A stretch of DNA of 64,000 nt from Thiomicrorhabdus sp. zzn3 (GTDB lineage Bacteria; Pseudomonadota; Gammaproteobacteria; Thiomicrospirales; Thiomicrospiraceae). The stretch lies in NCBI RefSeq assembly GCF_029767755.1, contig NZ_JARUQS010000001.1, forward strand, positions 1,240,001-1,304,000, written 5' to 3'. The translations under genes and the position numbers were made by a program. This document shows, in pieces, positions 1 to 10,666 of this stretch; position 1 is the stretch's first letter, and each line of letters opens with the position of its first letter. Under the pieces are notes generated by a model. The model did no database searches, had not been told where the DNA came from, and worked only from the letters and a program-made list of their open reading frames with translations.

Positions 1-727
1 CATCCGGATCAACGACATTGATCACGCTGGCCAGCCCTTTGGCGAGCCAATGATAATATCGTTGCATCATGGCTTGCGCCTGGCTGTCGCCCTGTTCGCT
101 GAGTTCCACAATCTGTTCGGCACGCAGTTCCTTGCCACTCTGCAAACGGTAATGCGCTTGAAAACCGCTACCGGAAAGAAAGGTTTCATTGCAGCCTTTT
201 AAGCCGCAATAACACTCCAGCATTGGGTCTTCGGGTTCAGCCCAAGGCAAAGGGTTGTGCCCCCACTCCCCGCCAATGGCATTGACACCATTTAAAATCT
301 GCCCGTTGACGACAATGCCGCCGCCGCAGCCGGTGCCGATAATCACCCCGAATACGACCTCGGCTCCTTGGGCCGCGCCGTCGACCGCTTCGGACAAGGC
401 GAAACAGTTGGCATCGTTCGCCAGTTTTACCGGGCGCGCTAATTGGCGTTGCAGATCGCCTTGCAAATCTTCACCAATCAACCAGGTGGAATTGGCATTT
501 TTGACCCGCCCGGTTTTATGCGAGACTGCCCCCGGAATACCGACACCGACCGAACCAGTCTGCCCCAATTCCTGCTCTGCCTGACGCACTAAACCGCACA
601 TCGCCTCAACCGTCCCCGCATAATCACCTTTAGGCGTGACCACTCTGCGCTGAAGCAAGGTTTCTCCCTGCTCATCCAGTGCAATAATTTCTATTTTCGT
701 GCCACCTAGATCAATTCCTAAACGCAT
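1..727 (-). CDS. ROK-family sugar kinase (fructokinase/glucokinase type), 3' end cut by window
   Basis: The reading frame starts at an ATG at 727 and runs off the left edge, so about 242 N-terminal residues are visible. The start MRLGIDLGGTKIE is the ROK phosphate-binding loop. A second glycine-rich segment (IGTGCGGGIV) and the zinc-binding ROK signature (GH, then CYCGLKGCNE) follow. ROK kinases phosphorylate hexoses such as glucose, fructose or N-acetylglucosamine using ATP in the cytoplasm. The substrate cannot be told from this sequence. The gene is upstream of nothing else visible in its operon; the next gene on the same strand ends 18 bases before its start. A link with the sucrose genes at the other end of the window is possible but only inferred. 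Confidence 0.85.
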   Translation of the reverse strand, partial: MRLGIDLGGTKIEIIALDEQGETLLQRRVVTPKGDYAGTVEAMCGLVRQAEQELGQTGSVGVGIPGAVSHKTGRVKNANSTWLIGEDLQGDLQRQLARPVKLANDANCFALSEAVDGAAQGAEVVFGVIIGTGCGGGIVVNGQILNGVNAIGGEWGHNPLPWAEPEDPMLECYCGLKGCNETFLSGSGFQAHYRLQSGKELRAEQIVELSEQGDSQAQAMMQRYYHWLAKGLASVINVVDPD

Positions 728-744
728 CACCAACTCCCTAAACG

Positions 745-1416
745 CTACTTATGCAGATAAACGGTAAAATCGTTTTCCAGATAGCCTTCCTGCCATCTGA
801 CTGTGTGTGCAAAACCCTGGCAGTAAGTCACCATCTCGTCAGGCAAAAAACTTTGTAAATCGACACGACTTTTCACCCACGGATGCCGGGCATCCAGCAG
901 ATTAAAGGCAACACCGAATCGGCAGGCCTGATACATCCTCCGAATCACCGCCTTGGCATAACGACCTTGGAATTGTGCGGTCTGTTCAACCTCGGTTTCC
1001 ACGACTTCATTCAACGCGCCGGACAAAAAAACGACATCGAAACTGGCGTCGTCTGGATCAAAATCGAACAGATCTCCCTGATGCACTTCAATATTCGGGT
1101 GTTGAAAACGCGCGCTTTGTACCATGTCTGCAGACAGGTCAATTCCACAATACTCAACCGCAATGCCATGTTCATGCAAAAAGCATCTCAAATCCGCAAA
1201 CCCGCAACCGACATCGAGTATTTTCCACGGCCGTTGTACGTCCTGCTCTTCACAGAAAGGGGCAGGCAAAATTTCGACCAATTTTTCAAAGCGGATCTGC
1301 TGGATCTCACGATTGCTCCAGAACAGCGCTTGCGGTTGATAGCCGAACTGTTCAATCGATTGCTTGTGGCGCGTCTGAATACGCAGACGCTGTTTCTCCG
1401 ACAACAAGGACTTCAT
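745..1416 (-). CDS. class I SAM-dependent methyltransferase
   Basis: About 223 residues. The SAM-binding glycine motif LDVGCGFADL and the following acidic strand (YCGIDLSADM) are those of a Rossmann-fold class I methyltransferase. A later DVVFLSGALNEV segment matches motif IV of the fold. The substrate is unknown. The ATG at 1416 overlaps the end of the upstream DUF455 gene (stop at 1422-1424) closely enough for translational coupling. An in-frame TTG at 1425 is an alternative start, but neither has a strong ribosome-binding site. The pairing with a ferritin-like protein suggests the two act together, but I cannot name the process. Confidence 0.75.
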   Translation of the reverse strand: MKSLLSEKQRLRIQTRHKQSIEQFGYQPQALFWSNREIQQIRFEKLVEILPAPFCEEQDVQRPWKILDVGCGFADLRCFLHEHGIAVEYCGIDLSADMVQSARFQHPNIEVHQGDLFDFDPDDASFDVVFLSGALNEVVETEVEQTAQFQGRYAKAVIRRMYQACRFGVAFNLLDARHPWVKSRVDLQSFLPDEMVTYCQGFAHTVRWQEGYLENDFTVYLHK

Positions 1417-1421
1417 GTTTA

Positions 1422-2222
1422 TCAACCGATGCTTTTCAGCCAGTCCAGTTCTTCTTCGGAAAAACCCGCTTGAGCACGCGCTTCGTAATTGAAAGGCCCT
1501 CGTAAATCACCGTGAAAATACCGGTCGATAATATATTGAAACTGTTTGAATGGATTGAGATTACGCTGTGCACATAAATAGCGGAACCAGCGCGTACCGA
1601 CTTCCACATGCCCGATCTCGTCGCGCAGCAAGATTTTCAAAATCTCCACACCACGTTTATCCCCAATTGCACGCAGTTTTTGAATCATTGGCGGCGTCAC
1701 ATCCAAACCTCTCGCTTCCAGAGTTCTCGGCACCAAAGCCATGCGTACCAATGGATCATGATCGGTTTCATAGGTGGTCAGCCACAGGCCATTGTGCGCC
1801 GGCATATCACCGTACTCATACCCCAAATGGTTCAGGTGTTCGCGAACCATTTGAAAGTGATAGGATTCCTCGCCGGCCACCCCGAGCCAGTCACGATAAT
1901 ACTCATAGGGCATGTCCTGGAATCGGTAGACGGCGTCCAAAGCGAGGTTCACCGCATTGAATTCAATATGCGCAATCGAGTGCATCAGAGAAGCGTGACC
2001 TTCCGGCGTCCCCAATCCACGGCGAGGCAACTCTTTGGGAGAAACCAATTGTGGCTGATCCGGGCGCCCCGGATCAGGGATTCTGACAATCTCTTGGGTA
2101 GGCGAAAAGTCAAAGCGGTCTTGTGACCAGTCTTCTTGTAATTGCGAGAGCAACTGCACTTTGCCGTTGAGATTGTTTTCCATCAAACACTGATAAACGG
2201 ATTCAAACAGATTCTTTTTCAT
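1422..2222 (-). CDS. DUF455 family ferritin-like domain protein
   Basis: About 266 residues with the features of DUF455: the segment LPRRGLGTPEGHASLMHSIA, then helices carrying E and H residues (AHIEFNAVNLALD, GEESYHFQMVREHL, RDEIGHVEVGTRW) that would build a ferritin-like di-iron site. Members are uncharacterised cytoplasmic proteins, probably oxidases or hydroxylases related to MiaE. ATG at 2222 is chosen over the TTG at 2231, because the residues from the ATG resemble the usual N-terminus. The gene is first of a two-gene unit with the methyltransferase. Confidence 0.75.
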   Translation of the reverse strand: MKKNLFESVYQCLMENNLNGKVQLLSQLQEDWSQDRFDFSPTQEIVRIPDPGRPDQPQLVSPKELPRRGLGTPEGHASLMHSIAHIEFNAVNLALDAVYRFQDMPYEYYRDWLGVAGEESYHFQMVREHLNHLGYEYGDMPAHNGLWLTTYETDHDPLVRMALVPRTLEARGLDVTPPMIQKLRAIGDKRGVEILKILLRDEIGHVEVGTRWFRYLCAQRNLNPFKQFQYIIDRYFHGDLRGPFNYEARAQAGFSEEELDWLKSIG

Positions 2223-2278
2223 AAAATCCAACAGGGGAGATTGAGAATGATCGAGGAGGCTTATTTTAGGCTAAAAAT

Positions 2279-2305
2279 AAAAAAGCCGGTAAAAACCGGC
2301 TTTTT
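2279..2305 (-). terminator. Rho-independent terminator of the small exported protein gene
   Basis: The stem AAAAGCCGGT/ACCGGCTTTT (2281-2290 with 2294-2303) is followed on the minus strand by a T-rich tract. It lies 23 bases past the stop of the gene ending at 2328. The symmetry of A and T runs means it may also work in the other direction. Confidence 0.8.
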
Positions 2306-2327
2306 AGAACGACTGTCGAACAATCGA

Positions 2328-2681
2328 TTAACGGTAGTAAGCCGCCATGTTGTAACGCGTACCAGTGAATTTCTTAGCATCCACCGCATCGAACAACTTA
2401 GCCCACTTCGCACGATCTTCTGGAGTCATTACTGAAGAAGGGTTACGAGCGATTGTTTTGTCACCGTACTTAGCTTCGATTTTAGCCAATTCAGCCATAC
2501 ATGCTTCAACAGTAGTTTTTTGTTCTACTTCACGAGCAGCGGCACCGCCGTTCGCTTTAGCAGCTGCGATAACCGCTTCTGCATCTGCCAAGCATTGCTC
2601 ATAAGTATCTGCCGCTTGAACGTTCAGAGAAACTGCCGCAAAAGCAGAAATAAACAAAGCTTTTAGTGTTAAGTGTTTCAT
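2328..2681 (-). CDS. small exported protein of unknown function
   Basis: 117 residues. A typical Sec signal peptide (residues 1-23, cleavage after VQA) predicts a mature periplasmic protein of about 94 residues. The mature part is rich in Ala, Glu and Lys, looks helical, and holds two cysteines (30 and 61) that could form a disulfide. I do not recognise a family. It is a single-gene unit, with TGGAG ahead of the ATG and a strong terminator after the stop. Confidence 0.6.
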   Translation of the reverse strand: MKHLTLKALFISAFAAVSLNVQAADTYEQCLADAEAVIAAAKANGGAAAREVEQKTTVEACMAELAKIEAKYGDKTIARNPSSVMTPEDRAKWAKLFDAVDAKKFTGTRYNMAAYYR

Positions 2682-2820
2682 TAATAAACTCCAGGTTTGG
2701 TTTGTCTCTATAACGGGTCAATTCTGACGTTTTTCAATAAAAATTGCAACCCAATCAGGTTAGAAAATAATTAAATGCTTATAAACTTTTTTTATTGAGT
2801 TTTCTGTGATGAATCAAGCC

Positions 2821-3300
2821 TTAGCCAAGGGGCGCTGAATTGTGGTTGATCATGGACTTCAAATTCAACCATGCCCAGACAAGCAGAATGACAATCAACG
2901 CCAAAAAAAGCAGCTGGTAAATACCATGCCACATCATAAAACTCTGCCAAGGCTCCGATGGTGGTGACAAGCCTTGTGGGTGCAGCGCTTTAATCGCTTC
3001 CATCTTCGGCGTCAACCAGAACTCGCTCACTGCGATCAACACCCCACTCAGCCACAGTAGACTCAAATGATGTAAGCCAACACTCTGTTTCTTGCGTCCG
3101 GCCAAGTTTATCAGCAAGACTATCGTCAGACCAATCAGGCCAATCCAGTTACCAATCGTCAATAAGCGACCAACTAACTGGCCGGCCGTGACAGAATCCA
3201 AGGTATCAAACAACAAAGGGGCCACGACATAACCCGTCACGCTCAACCATGTCACCAATGCAATGGCAAATACCGCCGCTAATATTCGCAACCACGCCAT
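2821..3300 (-). CDS. DUF4149 family inner-membrane protein
   Basis: About 159 residues with four hydrophobic stretches. The pattern of an N-terminal helix followed by VAPLLFDTLDS, a GRLLTIGNWIG helix and a conserved tryptophan-rich C-terminus fits DUF4149, a small membrane-protein family often found beside greA, as here. The start at 3300 is preferred because AGGGG lies 7-8 bases upstream; an earlier ATG at 3333 would add 11 non-hydrophobic residues. Function is unknown. Confidence 0.7.
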   Translation of the reverse strand: MAWLRILAAVFAIALVTWLSVTGYVVAPLLFDTLDSVTAGQLVGRLLTIGNWIGLIGLTIVLLINLAGRKKQSVGLHHLSLLWLSGVLIAVSEFWLTPKMEAIKALHPQGLSPPSEPWQSFMMWHGIYQLLFLALIVILLVWAWLNLKSMINHNSAPLG

Positions 3301-3322
3301 GTTTCCCCTACTTCGAGACACA

Positions 3323-3346
3323 TAGGCCTGCAAATAAGCAGGCCTG
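3323..3346 (-). repeat. hairpin made from two AGGCCTG copies between greA and the DUF4149 gene
   Basis: TAGGCCTG at 3323-3330 and CAGGCCTG at 3339-3346 face each other, so the transcript can fold an AGGCCTGC/GCAGGCCT stem with a six-base loop. No T run follows, so it is not a classic terminator. It could be an mRNA processing or stability element. It belongs to the window-wide CAGGCCTG family. Confidence 0.5.
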
Positions 3347-3371
3347 TTAGGTTTGAAACGATCAATCTTAA

Positions 3372-3848
3372 TTAGATATATTGAATCTCGATCACTTCAT
3401 AATCGATATTTCCGCTCGGTGCTTCAACCACAATCTCATCACCTTCTTGCTTGCCAATCAACGCTCGAGCAATCGGAGAATTGACGGAAATCTTGTTATG
3501 CGCTATGTCGGCTTCTTCATTACCAACGATCTTATAAGTCAATTCTTCGTCAGTATCGACATTCAATACCGTGACCGTGGCACCAAATACCACTTTACCG
3601 CCCGGATTCAACTTGGTGACATCAATGATCTGCGCATTGCCCAAAATACTTTCTAGCTGCTTAATACGCGCTTCAACCAAACCTTGCTGTTCACGTGCCG
3701 CATGATATTCTGCATTCTCTTTTAGATCGCCATGCTCACGCGCTTCGGCAATAGCCTCGGTAATACGCGGACGATCTTCTTTCTTAAGCTTATTCAATTC
3801 TGCCTGAAGCGCTTCAGCGCCTTCTTTTGTCATTGGATGCTTATTCAT
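3372..3848 (-). CDS. greA: transcription elongation factor GreA
   Basis: 158 residues. The N-terminal coiled coil carries the acidic tip GDLKENAEY, whose Asp and Glu reach into the RNA polymerase secondary channel and stimulate cleavage of backtracked RNA. The C-terminal FKBP-like domain (GKQEGDEI) follows. The ATG at 3848 has AAGGA at a proper distance; the ORF upstream of it is non-coding extension. The gene follows carB at 99 bases with a hairpin between them. carAB-greA clustering is known in Pseudomonas. Confidence 0.95.
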   Translation of the reverse strand: MNKHPMTKEGAEALQAELNKLKKEDRPRITEAIAEAREHGDLKENAEYHAAREQQGLVEARIKQLESILGNAQIIDVTKLNPGGKVVFGATVTVLNVDTDEELTYKIVGNEEADIAHNKISVNSPIARALIGKQEGDEIVVEAPSGNIDYEVIEIQYI

Positions 3849-3895
3849 ACTACATTCCTTAAACTGACAACACTTATGTGCCACTATAAATACAA

Positions 3896-3926
3896 ACGCC
3901 AAAGCCCGTCAAACAAGCTTTGGCGT
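3896..3926 (-). terminator. hairpin between carB and greA, probable weak terminator
   Basis: A perfect ten-base stem, ACGCCAAAGC/GCTTTGGCGT (3896-3905 with 3917-3926), has an 11-base loop. The tract after it on the minus strand (TTGTATTT) is only moderately T-rich, so termination may be partial, allowing some carAB readthrough into greA. Confidence 0.55.
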
Positions 3927-3946
3927 TATCAATTAATGGAATAACT

Positions 3947-6900
3947 TTACTGCAGGTCTTGCAGACGGCTAACCGGCTGGTCTTCCAAGAAATCCATTGC
4001 CGCAACCATTGCAAACGCACCAGCAATCGTCGTGGTATAACAGGTTTTGTGCATCAAAGCTTCACGACGGATGCTTGAAGAGTCTTGAATACTGACAGAG
4101 CCATCGGAAGTGTTGACGATCAAATCAATCTCTTCATTGACGATGGAATCGACGATATTCGGGCGCCCTTCAGTCACCTTATTAACCACTTCACACTCAA
4201 TCCCGGCTTCAGTCAATGAACTGGCTGTACCGCGTGTCGCAACAATCTTAAAGCCACGTGCAATCAGCTGCTTGGCCAACTCTACAACACGTACGCGATC
4301 CGCTTTGCGCACACTTAAGAAAGCCGTGCCGGAACGGGGTAAAACGGTACCTGCCGCCAACTGAGCTTTTGAATAGGCCTGAGCAAAGCTGTCGCCAACC
4401 CCCATAACCTCACCGGTTGATTTCATTTCCGGCCCCAGAATCGGATCCACGCCCAGGAACTTGATGAATGGGAAAACCGCTTCTTTCACCGAGTAGTGTG
4501 CAGGCTTGATCTCATCGACAAATTTCTGCTCTTGCAGGCTTTGACCAACCATACAGCGCGCCGCAATTTTAGCCAACGGACGGCCAATCGCTTTCGACAC
4601 AAAGGGGACCGTACGTGAAGCACGCGGATTGACTTCCAATACGTAGATCTCATCACCTTTGATCGCAAATTGAGTATTCATCAACCCAACCACGCCCAAG
4701 GCTTTTGCCATCTTCTCAACCTGAACACGGATTTGATCCTGAACATCAGCAGAAATACTGTATGGTGGCAATGAACACGCCGAGTCACCGGAGTGAATCC
4801 CCGCCTGTTCGATGTGCTCCATGATGCCACCAATCACCACTTGTTCACCATCGCAGATCGCATCCACATCCAATTCCACGGCGTCATCCAAGAAACGATC
4901 CAATAACACCGGAGAGTCATTAGAGACCTTCACCGCTTCCGTCATGTAACGTGACAGGTCGGCATCTGAATAGACAATTTCCATCGCTCGCCCACCCAAT
5001 ACATAGGAAGGACGTACTACCAATGGATAACCGATCTCATTCGCCAATGCCAGCGCTTGCTCTTCACTGCGTGCGGTACGGTTAGGCGGTTGTTGCAATT
5101 CAAGGCTGTGAAGCAGCTGCTGGAAACGCTCGCGGTCTTCCGCCAAGTCAATCGACTCCGGTGATGTACCTACAATCGGCACACCCGCCTCTTCCAGGGC
5201 TTCCGCTAGTTTCAACGGCGTTTGTCCACCGTACTGAACGATCACCCCTTTCGGTTTCTCGACTTCTACGATTTCCAAGACATCTTCCAAGGTTAACGGC
5301 TCGAAGTACAGACGATCGGACGTATCGTAATCGGTTGATACGGTTTCCGGGTTGCAGTTCACCATAATGGTTTCATAACCGTCTTCGCGCATAGCCATCG
5401 CCGCATGCACACAGCAGTAATCAAACTCAATCCCTTGACCAATACGGTTCGGACCACCGCCCAGCACCATGATCTTGTCTTTATCGGTCGGATTCGCTTC
5501 GCACTCTTCATCGTAAGTTGAATACATGTAAGCCGTTGAGGTTTCAAACTCCGCTGCACAGGTATCTACGCGCTTGTAGACTGGACGGATGTTCAGAGTA
5601 TGGCGGAACTTACGGATAAACGCAGCATCAGTATTCAACAGTTGAGCGATACGGTTATCCGAGAATCCTTTGCGCTTCAATTGACGCAATAGCTCCTCAT
5701 CCAATGCATCCAGACCGCGCTGCTTCAGATCGTCCTCGATATCAATCAGGTCTTTAATCTGTGACAAGAACCATGGATCGATCTTACAGGTGTCAAACAC
5801 TTCTTCAAGCGTCCAACCGGCACGGAAAGCGTCCGCTACATACCATAGACGCTCAGGACCAGGATTGCGTAACTCCTGACGCAGTACATCCTTGATCTCT
5901 TTCTCGTCCATCGTCGCCAACGGCATGATTTCATCGAAGCCGTTTTTATCGGTTTCCAAACCGCGCAACGCTTTCTGCACCGACTCCTGGAAGTTACGCC
6001 CCATGGCCATGACTTCACCCACCGACTTCATCTGTGTCGACAGACGCTGTTGTGCTTGTGGGAATTTTTCAAACGTGAAGCGAGGAATCTTAGTCACAAC
6101 GTAATCGATGGTCGGCTCAAATGACGCCGGTGTCGCACCATTGGTGATGTCATTCTGCAACTCATCCAGCGTGTAACCCACGGCCAGTTTCGCGGCCACC
6201 TTGGCAATCGGGAAACCGGTCGCTTTTGAAGCCAGCGCAGATGATCGTGATACACGCGGGTTCATTTCGATAATGATCATGCGCCCGGTATCAGGGTTGA
6301 TCGAGAACTGAACGTTTGATCCACCGGTCTCAACACCGATTTCACGCAGCACCGCCAACGAAGCATTACGCATGATTTGATATTCTTTATCCGTCAACGT
6401 TTGTGCGGGGGCCACTGTAATTGAGTCACCGGTATGCACCCCCATTGGATCCAGGTTTTCGATCGAACAGACGATAATGGCGTTGTCGTTTTTGTCACGA
6501 ACCACTTCCATTTCGTACTCTTTCCAACCGAGAATCGATTCTTCAATCAACAGTTCATTGGTCGGAGACAACTCCAAACCGAATTTACAGATCTGCTCAA
6601 ATTCCGCTTTGTTGTAGGCAATACCACCACCGGAACCACCCAGAGTGAAAGAGGGACGAATAACGGTTGGGAAACCGACTTCCGCTTGAATTTCCCACGC
6701 CTCTTCCATATTATGAGCTACCGCCGATTTCGGCATATCCAAGCCGATTTTTTGCATGGCCTGACGGAAACGGTCACGGTTTTCCGCTTTATCGATCGCA
6801 TCGGCATTTGCACCGATCAATTCAACGTTGTACTTTTCAAGCACACCTTTATCGTGCAGGTCCAATGCACAGTTCAGTGCCGTCTGCCCCCCCATAGTCG

Positions 6901-7162
6901 GCAGAATCGCATCAGGACGTTCTTTGGCAATAATCGTTTCAACCGTTTTCCATTCGATCGGTTCAATATAGGTGGCGTCCGCCAACTCTGGATCGGTCAT
7001 GATCGTGGCCGGGTTAGAGTTGACCAGAATAACACGGTAACCCTCTTCTTTCAGTGCCTTACACGCTTGCACACCCGAGTAGTCGAACTCACAGGCCTGG
7101 CCGATAATGATAGGGCCGGCACCGATGATCAGAATACTTTCAATATCAGTTCTTTTTGGCAT
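3947..7162 (-). CDS. carB: carbamoyl-phosphate synthase large subunit
   Basis: 1071 residues, the usual length. Two homologous ATP-grasp halves are visible: the N-terminal half with [19 protein letters not shown] and the second half with [19 protein letters not shown]. The C-terminal regulatory MGS-like domain ([16 protein letters not shown]) would bind UMP or ornithine. With CarA it makes carbamoyl phosphate from bicarbonate, glutamine and two ATP for pyrimidine and arginine synthesis. It lies 24 bases after carA in the same operon. One CAGGCCTG copy sits inside the coding sequence at 7092-7099. Confidence 0.98.
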   Translation of the reverse strand: MPKRTDIESILIIGAGPIIIGQACEFDYSGVQACKALKEEGYRVILVNSNPATIMTDPELADATYIEPIEWKTVETIIAKERPDAILPTMGGQTALNCALDLHDKGVLEKYNVELIGANADAIDKAENRDRFRQAMQKIGLDMPKSAVAHNMEEAWEIQAEVGFPTVIRPSFTLGGSGGGIAYNKAEFEQICKFGLELSPTNELLIEESILGWKEYEMEVVRDKNDNAIIVCSIENLDPMGVHTGDSITVAPAQTLTDKEYQIMRNASLAVLREIGVETGGSNVQFSINPDTGRMIIIEMNPRVSRSSALASKATGFPIAKVAAKLAVGYTLDELQNDITNGATPASFEPTIDYVVTKIPRFTFEKFPQAQQRLSTQMKSVGEVMAMGRNFQESVQKALRGLETDKNGFDEIMPLATMDEKEIKDVLRQELRNPGPERLWYVADAFRAGWTLEEVFDTCKIDPWFLSQIKDLIDIEDDLKQRGLDALDEELLRQLKRKGFSDNRIAQLLNTDAAFIRKFRHTLNIRPVYKRVDTCAAEFETSTAYMYSTYDEECEANPTDKDKIMVLGGGPNRIGQGIEFDYCCVHAAMAMREDGYETIMVNCNPETVSTDYDTSDRLYFEPLTLEDVLEIVEVEKPKGVIVQYGGQTPLKLAEALEEAGVPIVGTSPESIDLAEDRERFQQLLHSLELQQPPNRTARSEEQALALANEIGYPLVVRPSYVLGGRAMEIVYSDADLSRYMTEAVKVSNDSPVLLDRFLDDAVELDVDAICDGEQVVIGGIMEHIEQAGIHSGDSACSLPPYSISADVQDQIRVQVEKMAKALGVVGLMNTQFAIKGDEIYVLEVNPRASRTVPFVSKAIGRPLAKIAARCMVGQSLQEQKFVDEIKPAHYSVKEAVFPFIKFLGVDPILGPEMKSTGEVMGVGDSFAQAYSKAQLAAGTVLPRSGTAFLSVRKADRVRVVELAKQLIARGFKIVATRGTASSLTEAGIECEVVNKVTEGRPNIVDSIVNEEIDLIVNTSDGSVSIQDSSSIRREALMHKTCYTTTIAGAFAMVAAMDFLEDQPVSRLQDLQ

Positions 7163-7186
7163 TTCTTATTTTCCTACTCTTATCGG

Positions 7187-8320
7187 TTATGCTTGTTTAT
7201 AGGCTTTGATGTTGTCGATAAACTGATCAAACAGTGGCGCGACATCATGAGGTCCCGGACTGGCTTCAGGATGACCCTGGAAGCTGAATGCCGCTTTATC
7301 CGTACGCTGAATCCCTTGCAGGGAACCGTCAAACAACGATTTATGCGTCGCTTTCAGGTTAGCAGGTAACGTATTCTCGTCAACGGCAAAACCATGGTTT
7401 TGCGACGTAATCATGACATGCTTACTTTCGGTGTCCTGTACAGGATGGTTAGCACCGTGATGACCAAATTTCATTTTTACGGTTTTGGCGCCGCTGGCCA
7501 GGGCTAATAATTGATGCCCCAAACAAATACCAAATACCGGCACATCGGTTTCCAACACTTTCTGGATGGCTTCGATCGCGTAGTCGCAAGGTTCTGGATC
7601 ACCAGGCCCATTAGACAGAAACACACCGTCCGGATTCATCGCCAACACCTCTTCTGCAGGTGTCTTTGCAGGCACTACAGTCAGTTTACAGCCGCGATCC
7701 GCCAACATGCGCAAAATGTTACGCTTAATACCATAGTCAAAAGCGACAACATGATAATCCTGGTTAGCCGAACAGTCCTGATGGCCTTCACCCAACTTCC
7801 AGGTGCCTTCGGTCCATACATACGTCTCAGCGGTCGTCACTTCCTTAGCCAGATCCAAGCCTTTGAGCCCGCTGAATGCCTTGGCTTTGGCCACCGCATC
7901 ATCCGCATCGATATTGTCACCGGCTACAATCACGCCCGACTGTGCCCCTTTATCGCGCAAAATACGCGTTAATTTACGGGTGTCGATATCGGCAATGGCA
8001 ACGACATTTTGCTCTTTCAGATATTCAGGCAGAGATTTTTCGGCACGGAAGTTACTCATCAACACCGGACAGTCTTTAACCACCAATCCTTGCGCCATAA
8101 TGCGAGGAGACTCTTCATCTTCAGAGTTGACTCCCACATTACCAATATGCGGATAGGTCAGTGTCACAATCTGTTTATAATAGGAAGGATCGGTCAGAAT
8201 TTCCTGATAACCGGTCAGAGAGGTATTAAATACCACCTCTCCCACGGTCTCTCCTTCTGCACCCAGTGATTTCCCCCAGAATAGGGTTCCGTCTTCTAAA
8301 GCCAGTAAAGCCTGTGTCAT
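7187..8320 (-). CDS. carA: carbamoyl-phosphate synthase small (glutaminase) subunit
   Basis: 377 residues from the ATG at 8320 ([16 protein letters not shown]). The frame is open further upstream, but that part overlaps the leader and is not typical of CarA. The class I amidotransferase triad is present: nucleophile in [14 protein letters not shown] and the C-terminal [11 protein letters not shown]. It hydrolyses glutamine and channels ammonia to CarB. Expression is probably set by the attenuator in its 5' leader (8405-8511). Confidence 0.97.
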   Translation of the reverse strand: MTQALLALEDGTLFWGKSLGAEGETVGEVVFNTSLTGYQEILTDPSYYKQIVTLTYPHIGNVGVNSEDEESPRIMAQGLVVKDCPVLMSNFRAEKSLPEYLKEQNVVAIADIDTRKLTRILRDKGAQSGVIVAGDNIDADDAVAKAKAFSGLKGLDLAKEVTTAETYVWTEGTWKLGEGHQDCSANQDYHVVAFDYGIKRNILRMLADRGCKLTVVPAKTPAEEVLAMNPDGVFLSNGPGDPEPCDYAIEAIQKVLETDVPVFGICLGHQLLALASGAKTVKMKFGHHGANHPVQDTESKHVMITSQNHGFAVDENTLPANLKATHKSLFDGSLQGIQRTDKAAFSFQGHPEASPGPHDVAPLFDQFIDNIKAYKQA

Positions 8321-8404
8321 GTAATGTGTCCGCCTGAGATAGATCTGTCTTGGTTTAACCGATAATACGACAATCACGTTCAAGGAGTGGAAACAAATTT
8401 CGCA

Positions 8405-8452
8405 TATAAAAAAACGGAGCCAGCCCCCTTTCAAGGACTCACTCCGTTTTTT
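8405..8452 (-). terminator. terminator in the carA leader (probable attenuator)
   Basis: On the minus strand an ACGGAG/CTCCGT stem (8442-8447 with 8414-8419), extended by an inner AGTCC/GGGCT pairing, is followed by seven T. It sits 85 bases before the carA start and downstream of a promoter and a 13-codon leader ORF, so it controls entry into carA rather than only ending dapB. A competing pairing (GCTCATT at about 8453-8459 with AGTGAGT at about 8438-8444) would break the terminator. That alternative is inferred by eye. Confidence 0.7.
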
Positions 8453-8469
8453 AATGAGCTAAATGACTG

Positions 8470-8511
8470 TCAGTCATCTCTGCGAAATACCCCGTAACCA
8501 CCACTAAACAT
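8470..8511 (-). CDS. candidate carA leader peptide with tandem arginine codons
   Basis: The 13-codon ORF reads MFSGGYGVFRRDD and stops with TGA at 8470-8472. It begins about 25 bases after the predicted transcription start and ends 23 bases before the terminator stem. Two adjacent Arg codons (CGC AGA) lie just before the stop, the position expected for sensing charged tRNA-Arg. Its stop codon sits in a small palindrome (8463-8477). There is no good Shine-Dalgarno, which is the main reason for caution. Confidence 0.5.
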   Translation of the reverse strand: MFSGGYGVFRRDD

Positions 8512-8542
8512 CGTAATTTAGTCGCAAATTTGAATTAGCGGG

Positions 8543-8571
8543 ATTGTACTTGATTTGAGGCAAGTTGTCTA
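8543..8571 (-). promoter_or_regulatory. sigma70-type promoter of carAB
   Basis: TAGACA (8566-8571) and TACAAT (8543-8548) on the minus strand are separated by exactly 17 bases, each one mismatch from consensus. The start of transcription would be near 8536, giving a leader of about 215 bases before carA. Confidence 0.65.
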
Positions 8572-8625
8572 TCCCTGACCGCCCTCAATTCGAGTAAATT
8601 TTATACATCGATTATTTTAATTATA

Positions 8626-9456
<831 letters not shown>

Positions 9457-9493
9457 TCACTGTCTCAATCACTTCACCACCTAACACCTGGCG

Positions 9494-10666
9494 TTAACCG
9501 TTCCAAGGACCGTCCTGGTCTTTATCAGACTTCTTCTTTTCCTCTTCTTCACCGGTAAAGAAGGATTTTACCGTATCGAAGAATGAGTGTTCTTTCGGGC
9601 TGTGCTGTTTATAGTGCTTGCCTTTCAAGCTGGCATCAAACTCTTCAAGCAACTCTTTTTGACGCGCGGTCAACTTGACCGGCGTTTCAATATTCACCTG
9701 AACAATCAAATCACCGGTGTAGGAAGAGCGCACTGATTTGACCCCCTTGCCGGCCAACTTGAAGCGCTGACCGGATTGCGTACCAGCCGGAATCTTCAAA
9801 CTTGCCTTACCGGCCAAGGTAGGCACTTCGATCGAACCGCCCAGAGCAGCGGTTGCGAAACCAAGCGGCATTTCACAGTAAAGCGTATTGCCGTCGCGCT
9901 CGAAGATCGCATGTTTTTTTACCCGGATGCGTACATACAAATCGCCACGTGGCGCACCGGGTTCTCCGGCTTCGCCCTCGCCTTGCAGACGAATACGGTC
10001 ACCATTGTCGACACCGGCTGGAATCTTGACCGATAAGGTTTTATTGCTATGTGTATAGCCTTCGCCGTGACATTTTTTACATGGCGTTTTAATGATCTTG
10101 CCTTGTCCATGACAGGTTGGACAAGTGCGGTTTACTGCAAAGAAACCTTGCTGCATACGCACTTGGCCCGCTCCATGACAGGTTGGACAGGTTTGCACAT
10201 CCGATCCCGGTTCGGCACCGCTGCCGTCACAGGCGTCACAAATATCTTTAGTTGGAATACGAATATCGACGGTCGTACCGGCTACCGCTTCTTCTAAAGA
10301 GATTTCCAGCTCATATTGCAGGTCATTACCCGGCTGCGGGCCGCGATGCCCACCAAAGCCACCGCCGAACATCTCGCTGAAAATGTCACCGAAAGCATCA
10401 CCAAAACCGCCGCCAAAGCCACCGCCATGCCCGGCCTGCCCATCAATCCCAGCATGGCCAAATTGGTCATAAGCGGCACGTTTCTGTGAATCGGACAATA
10501 CTTCGTAAGCTTCTGAGGCCTCTTTAAATTTATTTTCCGCTTCGGCATCATCCGGATTACGATCCGGATGGAACTTCATCGCCAGTCTGCGATAGGCTTT
10601 TTTAATCTCGGCTTCGGAGGCGGTTTTCGACACGCCCAGAACGTCGTAATAATCTCTTTTGCTCAT
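9494..10666 (-). CDS. dnaJ: chaperone protein DnaJ
   Basis: 390 residues. Order of parts: J domain with the HPD motif ([10 protein letters not shown]), Gly/Phe-rich linker (about residues 75-110), a zinc domain with four CxxCxGxG repeats ([32 protein letters not shown]), then substrate-binding beta domains. It stimulates DnaK ATPase and delivers unfolded clients. The lysine-rich tail ([14 protein letters not shown]) is a little longer than in E. coli. dnaJ is separated from dnaK by a terminator, so it probably has its own promoter. Confidence 0.97.
   Translation of the reverse strand: MSKRDYYDVLGVSKTASEAEIKKAYRRLAMKFHPDRNPDDAEAENKFKEASEAYEVLSDSQKRAAYDQFGHAGIDGQAGHGGGFGGGFGDAFGDIFSEMFGGGFGGHRGPQPGNDLQYELEISLEEAVAGTTVDIRIPTKDICDACDGSGAEPGSDVQTCPTCHGAGQVRMQQGFFAVNRTCPTCHGQGKIIKTPCKKCHGEGYTHSNKTLSVKIPAGVDNGDRIRLQGEGEAGEPGAPRGDLYVRIRVKKHAIFERDGNTLYCEMPLGFATAALGGSIEVPTLAGKASLKIPAGTQSGQRFKLAGKGVKSVRSSYTGDLIVQVNIETPVKLTARQKELLEEFDASLKGKHYKQHSPKEHSFFDTVKSFFTGEEEEKKKSDKDQDGPWNG

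Noticed and set aside
883-2126. Several plus-strand frames across the methyltransferase and DUF455 genes
   Set aside because: They are antisense to two genes with clear domain motifs and have no ribosome-binding sites.
6434-7369. 311-codon plus-strand frame opposite carB/carA
   Set aside because: It is the complement of well-conserved carB and carA coding sequence, rich in Arg, Phe and His as antisense shadows are, and has no family signature.
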